Below are positions 33,049 through 40,829 of a stretch of 64,000 nucleotides of DNA, piece by piece. The translations under genes and the position numbers were made by a program. The DNA is from Acidobacteriota bacterium. GTDB lineage: Bacteria > Acidobacteriota > Terriglobia > Acidiferrales > UBA7541. The notes beneath the pieces are model-generated. The model searched no databases. It was not told the DNA's origin and was given only the letters and a program-made list of their open reading frames with translations. The stretch lies in contig QHYH01000088.1 in assembly GCA_003223215.1 (NCBI GenBank), positions 47,803 to 111,802 of the forward strand, given 5' to 3'. Position 1 is the first letter of the stretch. Each line of letters opens with the position of its first letter.

Positions 33049-35169
33049 CTATCCTACTTTGGCCAGATGATAGCGGCGCTGCCACTCTCCCGGGAGCATC
33101 CCGAGAACGCGCTGCAATTCTCGGCGCTGGGTTCCCTCTTCGACCAGGGCCAAGGCCTCTTTGCGCGCGAGTTCGAGCAGGTGCTTGTCGCGCAGCGGGT
33201 TGGCGATGTGAAATCCCAGCTCTCCGGACTGCCGCGTTCCGAAAAACTCCCCCGGGCCGCGCAGCTCGAGGTCCGCTTCCGCGATTTCGAAGCCGTTCGA
33301 GGTGCGCACCATGGTGTCGAGCCGCGCGCGCGCTTCCTCCGTCATGCGAAACGGCGCCACCAGGATGCACTGGGACTTCTCGGCGCCTCGGCCGATGCGC
33401 CCGCGAAGCTGGTGGAGCTGCGCGAGCCCGAAACGCTCGGCATGCTCGATCACCATCACTGTGGCGTTCGGCACATCCACGCCGACTTCCACCACCGTAG
33501 TGGTCACGAGAATTTGCACTTCGTTCCGGTGGAAGCGCTGCATCACTTCATCCTTCTCTTCGCTCGCAAGCCTGCCGTGCAGGAGGCCCAGTTTCAGCGT
33601 GGGGAAAGCTTCTTTGGAAAGCCGCTCGTATTCCTCGATGGCGGCTTTCAACTCCAGCTTGGATTCTTCAATCACCGGATAAACGATATAAGCCTGATGA
33701 CCCGCCGCCACTTCGCGGCGGAGAGCTTCCCATACGCCGGGAAGATGCCTCTCGCTGGTCACGCGCGTCACGATGGGGGTGCGCCCCGGCGGCAACTCGT
33801 CCAGCACGGAAACGTCCAAATCGCCGTAGAGCGTGAGGGACAGCGTGCGCGGAATCGGCGTTGCGGTCAGCACCAGAACGTGCGGTCGAGGGCCGTGCGA
33901 AGCGGCCTTGTCCATCAGGCGTTTGCGCTGCAGAACACCGAAGCGGTGCTGCTCGTCGATGGCCAGGAATCCGAGACGCGCGAACGCCACATTCTCTTCG
34001 ATCAGTGTATGCGTGCCAATGACCAGCTGAGCTTCTCCCGTGCGAATGCGTCCAAGCGAGGCTTGCTTTTCGGCGGGCTTCAGGCCGCTGATGAGCAATT
34101 CCGCGCGATAGCCGGCTTTGCCGAGAGTCCGCCGCGCAGAAAGGAAATGCTGGACCGCCAAAATCTCCGTCGGCGCCATGAGCGCGGCCTGCGTGCCGTT
34201 CTCGATGGCAATCACCGCGGCTTCGAACGCGACCATGGTTTTTCCGCTGCCGACGTCGCCCTGCAGGAGCCGATTCATCGGCGCGGGCTTTTCCAGATCG
34301 GCGACGATTTCCGCGAGCACGCGTTTCTGTGCTTCCGTTGGTTTGAACGGCAGGATGCGTTTTAGCGCTTCGCGGACGCGGTCTTCGCGCACGCGAAACG
34401 CAATGGCGTTTTCTTTCCGCGTGGCGTGACGATCCAAGCCCAGGCTGAGCTGGTACAGAAAGAATTCCTCGAAGATCAGCCGCTGCTGTGCCGGCGAGCG
34501 AAACGTGTTCAGCCGATCGAGCGATTCCGTCGGCTCCGGGAAATGGGTGTGCCGGAGAGCTTCGCCGCGTGCCGGATAGCCCAGCCGCGCGCGCAGGTTT
34601 TCCGGCAAAACGTCCGGCATGCGCGGATCGATGAGTTGCACCGCCGCATACATCGCGCGCCGAATCTGCTTCGAGCCGATCGTGCCAATCGCTTCGTAAA
34701 TCGGCACGATGCGTCCCATTTCCGTCGAATCGGTCTCTTCGCGCTCGAGCAGTTCGATCTGCGGATTAATCATTTCCAGCCGCGCCGGCCTGAGCCGGTC
34801 GACTTCCGCCTTGCCGTGAAGAATCAAAAGCTGGCCGGCCTTAAGCCGTCCTTCGAGATAGCCGCCATGAAAAAACTTGCAAGACAGCAGCCCGCCGGCC
34901 TCGTCCTCGACCAGCAAATGGTAGATAGCGTCGCGGCGGAAGCGCCGGTTTCGAATGGCCTGGCCGCCGATCACCCGCGCGCGAATGGTGTAGGTTCCGT
35001 TTGGCTGAATGTCTTTCACTTGCGAGAATTGGACCCGGTCTTCGTAGCGAAACGGCAGGTACCCGAGCAGATCTCCCACCGTGTAGATGCCACGCTCGGC
35101 GAGCAGTTCCGCGCGTTGCGGGCCCACGCCCTTGATCATGCGCGCTTCGCTCGTGAGGCTCATGGCCAT
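33049..35169 (-). CDS. recG: ATP-dependent DNA helicase RecG
   Basis: 706 residues, near the usual 690-700. An N-terminal HhH/wedge region (Ile-Lys-Gly-Val-Gly-Pro-Gln-Arg, then an OB-fold at about 55-140) precedes the motor. Walker A is Gly304-Asp-Val-Gly-Ser-Gly-Lys-Thr, and Walker B is Asp405-Glu-Gln-His. Motif VI lies in His-Gln-Leu-Arg-Gly-Arg-Ile-Gly-Arg-Gly. The enzyme regresses stalled replication forks and branch-migrates Holliday junctions. A second ATG six bases downstream is an alternative start. A -10-like TATAAA lies 9 bases before the ATG. Confidence 0.96.
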   Translation of the reverse strand: MAMSLTSEARMIKGVGPQRAELLAERGIYTVGDLLGYLPFRYEDRVQFSQVKDIQPNGTYTIRARVIGGQAIRNRRFRRDAIYHLLVEDEAGGLLSCKFFHGGYLEGRLKAGQLLILHGKAEVDRLRPARLEMINPQIELLEREETDSTEMGRIVPIYEAIGTIGSKQIRRAMYAAVQLIDPRMPDVLPENLRARLGYPARGEALRHTHFPEPTESLDRLNTFRSPAQQRLIFEEFFLYQLSLGLDRHATRKENAIAFRVREDRVREALKRILPFKPTEAQKRVLAEIVADLEKPAPMNRLLQGDVGSGKTMVAFEAAVIAIENGTQAALMAPTEILAVQHFLSARRTLGKAGYRAELLISGLKPAEKQASLGRIRTGEAQLVIGTHTLIEENVAFARLGFLAIDEQHRFGVLQRKRLMDKAASHGPRPHVLVLTATPIPRTLSLTLYGDLDVSVLDELPPGRTPIVTRVTSERHLPGVWEALRREVAAGHQAYIVYPVIEESKLELKAAIEEYERLSKEAFPTLKLGLLHGRLASEEKDEVMQRFHRNEVQILVTTTVVEVGVDVPNATVMVIEHAERFGLAQLHQLRGRIGRGAEKSQCILVAPFRMTEEARARLDTMVRTSNGFEIAEADLELRGPGEFFGTRQSGELGFHIANPLRDKHLLELARKEALALVEEGTQRRELQRVLGMLPGEWQRRYHLAKVG

Positions 35170-35178
35170 GGCTTACTC

Positions 35179-35184
35179 TTTATA
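35179..35184 (-). promoter_or_regulatory. candidate -10 of recG
   Basis: TATAAA on the minus strand, 9 bases before the first recG ATG, the same geometry as before the gene at 717. There is no room for a normal leader with a Shine-Dalgarno site. Confidence 0.35.
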
Positions 35185-35305
35185 TCATCGCCGCGAGGCC
35201 CGTGCGGCAAGCGTGAAACTTGCGTCGCGCCCCCGCGTACCGATACAGTGAGTGACTCGTGTCTAAGGGAGAAGGCGCGTCGAAGCTCGGGCAACGGAGG
35301 GCGGA

Positions 35306-38300
35306 GTGGCTCGCGAGGGTTTAACGGGTTCGGAAAAGCGCGCGCTGCTTCTGTGGGTGGCGGCGGGGATCCTGGGCATGGTGTTTGCTCAGAGATACTT
35401 TTTTCAGGCGTTTCCGGAAGCTTCCGTCAATTTTCAAGTCTCGCGGGAAGAAGCGCTCGCGCGGGCGCGGAAGTTCGTTACCGGCCTCGGCGAGAACCTG
35501 AGCGGTTACAAATCTTCGATCATTTTTGATGTGGACGACGACGCCAAGGTGTACTTGGAGCGCGAGGTCGGCTTGCGCGAAGCCAACCGGCTGACGTCGT
35601 CGGAGCTGAACATCTGGTATTGGGAGGTGCGGTTCTTCAAACCTCTCCAACAGGAAGAGTTCGAGCTTCGCGTTAGTCCGGCCGGGCAAATTGTCGGCTA
35701 CGGGCACAAGATCGAAGAGGCCCGCCCCGGTGCGTCACTCGATCGTGCCGCGGCGGAATCGGTCGCGCAGAATTTCCTGAGCACAAAACTCATAATGGAC
35801 CTGCGCGCCTGGGATGCGCTTCCCGAAGAAGCGAATTCCAGGAAAAAGCCGAACCGGACGGATTGGAGCTTCACCTGGGAAAAACACGGCTTCCGCGCGA
35901 AAGACGCGCCCTACCGGTTGCAAGTGACCGTCGCGGGCGACCGCATCGGCGGCAGCGAAGAAACCCTCAAAGTGCCGGATTCCTGGGAGCGCAGTTACGC
36001 GCGGCTGCGCTCCACCAACGACACCTTGGAGCTGGTGTTTACCGTCCTGTACATCGCCTTGCTCGTTGTGGCGGTTTGGTTTGGCATCAAACTCACCTTG
36101 CAAGGGCAGACGCGCTGGCGCGGAGCCATTTTGTTGGGCTTGTTGGTGGCCGCCTTGCTCTTTCTGCAGGGGCTCAACGAATGGCCGCTGTGGAGCGCCA
36201 GCTACGACACGAGAGTCTCTTACGGGACGTTCCTGGCAGGAAAGCTGGGCAGCGCGCTTTGGTTCGCCGTGTTGTCCGCGCTGACCATCACCCTGGTCCT
36301 TCCCGCGGCCGAACCGCTCTACCGCTCTTCCTGGCCGGAACGCCTGCGGCTATCGAAAACCCTCACGCTCGGCGGGTTGCGTTCCAAAGAGTTTTTCTCG
36401 GCGTCGGTGGTGGGTTTGTCGCTTGCTGCCGTGCACATCGGCTACGTGGTGGGATTTTATGTGGTGGCCAATCGCCTGGGCGCATGGGCCCCTCAGGAAG
36501 TCAGTTACCAGGAGTCCGTGAACACCCTGTTTCCCTGGATTTCGGGTGCGGCGATCGGTCTGCTTGCCGCGACCAACGAAGAATTCACCTTCCGCCTCTT
36601 CGCCATTCCTTTTTTCAGCAAATTCACAAAGTCCCGCTGGCTCGCCGTGATGGTTCCTGCGTTTCTTTGGAGCTTTCTGCACAGCAATTATCCGCAAGAA
36701 CCCGCCTATACCCGGGGTATCGAGATCGGGCTGATTGGCATCGTCGCGGGAATCGTGATGCTGCGCTGGGGAATCCTCGCGACGCTGATCTGGCACTACA
36801 CGGTGGACGCATCGCTTGTGGGTCTGTTTCTCCTCCGTTCGAACAGCCTTTATTTCAAAGTGTCCGGCGCGGTGGTGGCGGCAGCCGCGTTTGCGCCGCT
36901 CCTGTTTGCCGGCGTTTCTTGCCTGGTGCGCGGCGGGTTCGAAGCGGACGAAGCCCTGCGCAATCGCGCGACTCCGCCGCCGAACCTGGACCTTGCCCTT
37001 GCCGAGCCGTCGGCCGCCTCCGCCGGGCCGGCGCGCCGCTACGACGCGCTTCGCTCCAAAATGATCGCGTTGCTCGCGGCCTGCCTGATCGCCGGAGCGC
37101 TCATCGCCTGGCGTCTGAAGCCGGAATCCATCGGCGATTATCTGAAACTGTCGATGGACCCCAAGAGCGCGCGCGCCAAGGCGGATCAAATTCTGCGCGC
37201 ACGCGGCGTGGATCCGAGCTCTTACAAGTGCGCGGTGGTGTTTGCGGACATCGTCGACCCGGTGACCAACGAATTTCTTCGCGAGCGGGTGGGCATCGCC
37301 CGGGTAAACGAGATTTACGACCGGCAAGTTCCGGGCGCGGTCTGGCAGGCGCGCTATTTCCGCGACAGCCAGCCCGAGGAGTACGCCGCCAAACTCAAAC
37401 CGGATGGCTCGCTTTTCGCGCTGCAGCACAAGATTGCCGAAGACGCCCCCGGGGCGTCCCTCGGGAAAGAAGAAGCGGTTCGGCGCGCGGAAAAGTATCT
37501 GCGCGAAGAAAAAAAGATGGATTTGAGCCAATGGACGCTTGTGGAAACCGATTCGGAAACGCGCCCGCACCGCGTCGATCATCTGCTTACCTGGCAGCAG
37601 AACACGCCAATCGATTCTCCTTCCGCAGCAAACCCGGGCGGCCACGCCTACCTTCGCGTCCGTGTGGCGGTCCTCGGCGATGAAGTCACCGATTACCGGC
37701 GCGCCTACTTCCGGCGTTCGGGCTCCGCCGATGAAGACGAGCCGGTAAGCGAGGGCTTCAGCACCTTCATTAAAATCCCCGATGATTGGCGGAGGAAGCA
37801 GGAGGAAACCACGCTGCCGCGCGAGGCCCTGACTTTTGGGCCCTGGGTGCTTCTTGGAGGTTTAGTTCTCACCGCGCTTATTCTTTTCTTCAAAAATCTC
37901 CGCTCGGAGGCCGCCCGCGCGATTCCGTGGAAAAGGCTTGCGGTTTGGGCCCTTTGGGGACTCGCAGCTTTTTACGTGGTTTTTGCCCTGGGCGATCGTA
38001 TCTCGAATTTTATGAACGCCTACAACACGGCGATCCCTTACAAAACCACGCTCGGTGTCCTCGGCATTATCGCGTTGCTTGGGGGGCCATTCAGTTTTGG
38101 CTACCTGGTGCTGGTCTTTGGCGTGGGCTGGTATTACTCGACCGTGGCATTTGGGGAAGAGCGCCTCACGGGCTGGACGGGAATGCCCGGAGCTTATTAC
38201 CGCGACGCGCTGTGGATCGGCCTTGGAGGCAGCGCCGGGCTGCTGGGCTTGGAACGGCTTCTCGCAACGGCTTCGATGCACTGGCCCACGGCGCATCGGT

Positions 38301-38800
38301 ATTTCGAGGCTTCCTTCGGGCAGGACTTCGATGCGACTCTTCCTGCCGCGGCCATCCTTGGCAGCACTCTGCTGGGCGGTTTGCGGATGACCGCGTATGT
38401 CGTGGTCATCGCCTCCTTCGTTGCCGCCGGCCTCAAGCGGACCTGGCTTCGCGTTCTGCTGTTTTTGGTTGGCGCGCTTGCGGTGGTTGGCGGGAGCTGG
38501 GGCAGCCCGGCGGACTTTGCCAAACAATTGCTGGCGCGGCTGATCCTTCTAGGCGTTCTCGTTTTCGGCGTGCGCTTCGTGATGCGCTTCAACCTGCTCG
38601 GATGCTTCCTGGTGGTTGCCGGAACAGCGCTTGTAAGCGGAGCCTCCGAGTTGCTGGCGCAGCCGGATGCGTTTTACGGGCGAAACGGCTATGCCATCCT
38701 TCTTGCGCTGGCCCTGCTCTTTGCGTGGCCTTTGGCCGCCTGGCGGCTGAAGGCCATGAACGTGGGCGGGAAGAGCGCTTCCTCTGGGCCAAACACCTGA
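35306..38800 (+). CDS. large duplicated CPBP-family intramembrane metalloprotease-like protein
   Basis: 1164 residues from GTG 35306 with GGAGGG just upstream. The protein is an internal duplication. Each half begins with one membrane helix, has an extracytoplasmic alpha/beta domain (about residues 45-235 and 615-830) and ends with a bundle of helices. In the two domains the repeated features are Ala-Arg-Ala-(Lys/Arg)-x5 near the start, Ser-x-Tyr-Lys-x4-Phe, and Ile-x-Glu-x-(Ala)-Pro-Gly-Ala-Ser-Leu. The first bundle keeps the CPBP (Abi) motifs Glu425-Glu426-x3-Arg430, Phe-x3-His459 and His497, so it should be an active glutamic-type intramembrane protease. The second bundle lacks the Glu-Glu-x3-Arg motif and is presumably non-catalytic. 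Substrate and partners are unknown. Confidence 0.8.
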   Translation: MAREGLTGSEKRALLLWVAAGILGMVFAQRYFFQAFPEASVNFQVSREEALARARKFVTGLGENLSGYKSSIIFDVDDDAKVYLEREVGLREANRLTSSELNIWYWEVRFFKPLQQEEFELRVSPAGQIVGYGHKIEEARPGASLDRAAAESVAQNFLSTKLIMDLRAWDALPEEANSRKKPNRTDWSFTWEKHGFRAKDAPYRLQVTVAGDRIGGSEETLKVPDSWERSYARLRSTNDTLELVFTVLYIALLVVAVWFGIKLTLQGQTRWRGAILLGLLVAALLFLQGLNEWPLWSASYDTRVSYGTFLAGKLGSALWFAVLSALTITLVLPAAEPLYRSSWPERLRLSKTLTLGGLRSKEFFSASVVGLSLAAVHIGYVVGFYVVANRLGAWAPQEVSYQESVNTLFPWISGAAIGLLAATNEEFTFRLFAIPFFSKFTKSRWLAVMVPAFLWSFLHSNYPQEPAYTRGIEIGLIGIVAGIVMLRWGILATLIWHYTVDASLVGLFLLRSNSLYFKVSGAVVAAAAFAPLLFAGVSCLVRGGFEADEALRNRATPPPNLDLALAEPSAASAGPARRYDALRSKMIALLAACLIAGALIAWRLKPESIGDYLKLSMDPKSARAKADQILRARGVDPSSYKCAVVFADIVDPVTNEFLRERVGIARVNEIYDRQVPGAVWQARYFRDSQPEEYAAKLKPDGSLFALQHKIAEDAPGASLGKEEAVRRAEKYLREEKKMDLSQWTLVETDSETRPHRVDHLLTWQQNTPIDSPSAANPGGHAYLRVRVAVLGDEVTDYRRAYFRRSGSADEDEPVSEGFSTFIKIPDDWRRKQEETTLPREALTFGPWVLLGGLVLTALILFFKNLRSEAARAIPWKRLAVWALWGLAAFYVVFALGDRISNFMNAYNTAIPYKTTLGVLGIIALLGGPFSFGYLVLVFGVGWYYSTVAFGEERLTGWTGMPGAYYRDALWIGLGGSAGLLGLERLLATASMHWPTAHRYFEASFGQDFDATLPAAAILGSTLLGGLRMTAYVVVIASFVAAGLKRTWLRVLLFLVGALAVVGGSWGSPADFAKQLLARLILLGVLVFGVRFVMRFNLLGCFLVVAGTALVSGASELLAQPDAFYGRNGYAILLALALLFAWPLAAWRLKAMNVGGKSASSGPNT

Positions 38801-38912
38801 GGAAAAACCACGCGAAAACGGGCCCGCAAGAGAAACTCTTTCGCTACCCTTATTTTCGAAACAAAACCCACAGGATGGACGTTGTTATTACAGGGAGCTA
38901 CGCTCACAGTTT

Positions 38913-38944
38913 CGGTATCAGTCCGTCCAATTTGGTTGATACCG
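38913..38944. repeat. inverted repeat upstream of the ECF sigma operon
   Basis: CGGTATCA (38913-38920) and TGATACCG (38937-38944) are perfect 8-base arms around 16 bases; the right arm overlaps the palindrome TACCGCGGTA (38940-38949). It lies about 90 bases before the sigma factor start and could be an operator or a leader hairpin. Confidence 0.35.
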
Positions 38945-39034
38945 CGGTAGCCAGCCTCAATCGAAATGCAGGTTATGCCCTAAACTGTTGTTCTGCAATC
39001 GGTAAGTTGGCCGCACGCGAACGGAAAGCGAAAA

Positions 39035-39712
39035 ATGCAGCTCCCTAGATGGGCGTTAGCCGTGGCCGATGAAAATGGTTGCTGGGGCAGCAGCAATGCC
39101 GCCCTGGCCTCGGTGACCTCTTTGGCTAATCTCGACGAGCGCACACTGGTGGCGAAAGCGCAGGCCGGCAACCGTGTCGCTTTCGAGGAATTGGTTCGCC
39201 GCTTCGACCGCGACGTGCTGCGCCTGGCCCTGAACTTGATGAAGCGGCCGGAAGACGCGCGCGACGTCTATCAGGAGGCCTTCCTCAAGGTTTACCGCAA
39301 CCTGCATCGCTTCCGCTTCGAATGCAGCTTCTACACCTGGCTCTACCGCATCGTCACCAACGTGTGCCTCGATCACCTGCGCCGCCGGCAAGCCCGCCCC
39401 GAGGATCAAGCGCCGGAGCTGCATCCCAACCATCGCGAAGAAGGCATCACCGATTTTTTTGAACGCCAGCGCGAGCACCGGCCAACACTGGACCCGGAAC
39501 GTTCCATGATGGGTCAGGAGATCAAGGCGCGCATCGCCCACGCCCTCGAGCGTCTGTCGCCCCGCGAGCGCGTTGTTTTTGAAATGAAGCACTATCAGGG
39601 CCTGAAGCTCCGCGCCATCGGCGACGCGCTCGGCACTACCGAGGAGACTGTGAAAAATTCGCTATTCCGCGCCACCCGCAAACTCCGCAACGAGTTGGGG
39701 GGCTTGCGATGA
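39035..39712 (+). CDS. ECF-type RNA polymerase sigma factor
   Basis: 225 residues. Region 2 spans about residues 45-115 (Ala-Arg-Asp-Val-Tyr-Gln-Glu-Ala-Phe-Leu-Lys-Val-Tyr, then Thr-Trp-Leu-Tyr-Arg-Ile). Region 4 spans about 165-222 (Leu-Ser-Pro-Arg-Glu-Arg-Val-Val-Phe and a helix-turn-helix through Glu-Glu-Thr-Val-Lys-Asn). The first 30 residues are extra and rich in Ala/Ser; an internal start is possible. It overlaps its zinc anti-sigma factor by ATGA and heads a five-gene envelope operon, so it most likely responds to envelope or redox stress and autoregulates the operon. Confidence 0.92.
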   Translation: MQLPRWALAVADENGCWGSSNAALASVTSLANLDERTLVAKAQAGNRVAFEELVRRFDRDVLRLALNLMKRPEDARDVYQEAFLKVYRNLHRFRFECSFYTWLYRIVTNVCLDHLRRRQARPEDQAPELHPNHREEGITDFFERQREHRPTLDPERSMMGQEIKARIAHALERLSPRERVVFEMKHYQGLKLRAIGDALGTTEETVKNSLFRATRKLRNELGGLR

Positions 39713-40788
39713 GTCCCTTTGAAAACAAAACGACCTGCAAGGATATTGCTCCACTTTTGGTTTTTTACGTTTGCGAAGAAGTCAGCGAGGACGAGCGCGA
39801 GAGCATTCGAATGCATTTGGCCAATTGCAGAGCGTGCTCCGAGCAGCTTGCCGAAGAAAAGGCATTTCACGCGACGCTGCTTTCTGCTCCGCAATCCGCC
39901 GATGAGCTGGATGGATCCGGAATCCTGCTTTCGCAGTGCCGCAGCGAGCTCGAAGAAGCCCTGGATGATCTTTCTGCGCCGCCGCTTCAGGAACATTGGC
40001 GGCCTTTCGGCTGGCTGCGCGGTTGGATGGCGCTGCGGCCGGTCTGGAGCGGCGCGCTGCTGGTGCTCGTCGGAGGTCTCGCGGGGGTGCAACTTGTTCC
40101 CTGGCTGGAGCACAATTCGGGCAATACCGGCCAGGCCCTGAACGTGCGCGCCCGTCAGCCGCTGACGCCCGATCAACTGTCCAACATGGTGGTCAGTGGC
40201 CTGACCGTCTCGCCGTCCCCGGGTTCTGACTCTCCCACCGTGCGATTGCAGCTCAGCGCCGAACAGCCCATGGTCCTAACGGGCAGAGCGGACGAACCGA
40301 ATGTGCGTCAGGTACTAACGTATATGGTCGAAAACAGCGAGCGCTTCGATGCCGGCGTGCGCCTGGACTGCCTCGATGCCCTGAAGGCGGCGGTGCGTGA
40401 CCAGCAGGTTCGCCTCGCCTTGCTCAACGCGGCGCGCAAGGACCAGAATCCGGCGGTGCGCATGAAGGCTTTGGAAGCCTTGCGCGACACGGCGGGAGAA
40501 GACGATGTGCGGCAGGTCCTGGTCGATGCGCTCGAGCATGACAGCAATCCCGGCGTGCGCGTAGAAGCGGTGAATTTGTTGGTGGGCTCGCTCGATAACC
40601 GACCGGCGGATGCCGATGCTGCGCCGGAAACGCCGGAGGCAGCGCCAGCCCCTGCGCCCGGGGAAGACGCCTCGTTCGAGCATGTGGTGAGAGTGCTTCA
40701 GGAGTTGCAGCGCCGCGATCCCAATCCCTACGTTCGGCTGCGCAGCGCGGCTGCTTTGCGGCAGATTGGCCCGCGGGAAATGCAGTAA
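39709..40788 (+). CDS. zinc-binding anti-sigma factor with C-terminal HEAT repeats
   Basis: 359 residues. The N-terminal ZAS domain has Cys10, His36-x3-Cys40-x2-Cys43, the same ligand spacing as RsrA-type redox-sensing anti-sigma factors. One membrane helix follows (about 111-130). The outside part is unusual: after a linker, residues about 196-300 and 325-355 form HEAT-like helical repeats with the pattern (Asn/Asp)-Pro-x-Val-Arg-x-x-(Ala/Ser)-(Leu/Val) four or five times. HEAT repeats usually bind proteins, so this tail may sense an envelope partner. It overlaps the sigma gene by ATGA. Confidence 0.85.
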   Translation: MSPFENKTTCKDIAPLLVFYVCEEVSEDERESIRMHLANCRACSEQLAEEKAFHATLLSAPQSADELDGSGILLSQCRSELEEALDDLSAPPLQEHWRPFGWLRGWMALRPVWSGALLVLVGGLAGVQLVPWLEHNSGNTGQALNVRARQPLTPDQLSNMVVSGLTVSPSPGSDSPTVRLQLSAEQPMVLTGRADEPNVRQVLTYMVENSERFDAGVRLDCLDALKAAVRDQQVRLALLNAARKDQNPAVRMKALEALRDTAGEDDVRQVLVDALEHDSNPGVRVEAVNLLVGSLDNRPADADAAPETPEAAPAPAPGEDASFEHVVRVLQELQRRDPNPYVRLRSAAALRQIGPREMQ

Positions 40789-40829
40789 TCGAGCCTAGAC
40801 ATTTAAGGGGCGAAGAAATTGACCTCGTG

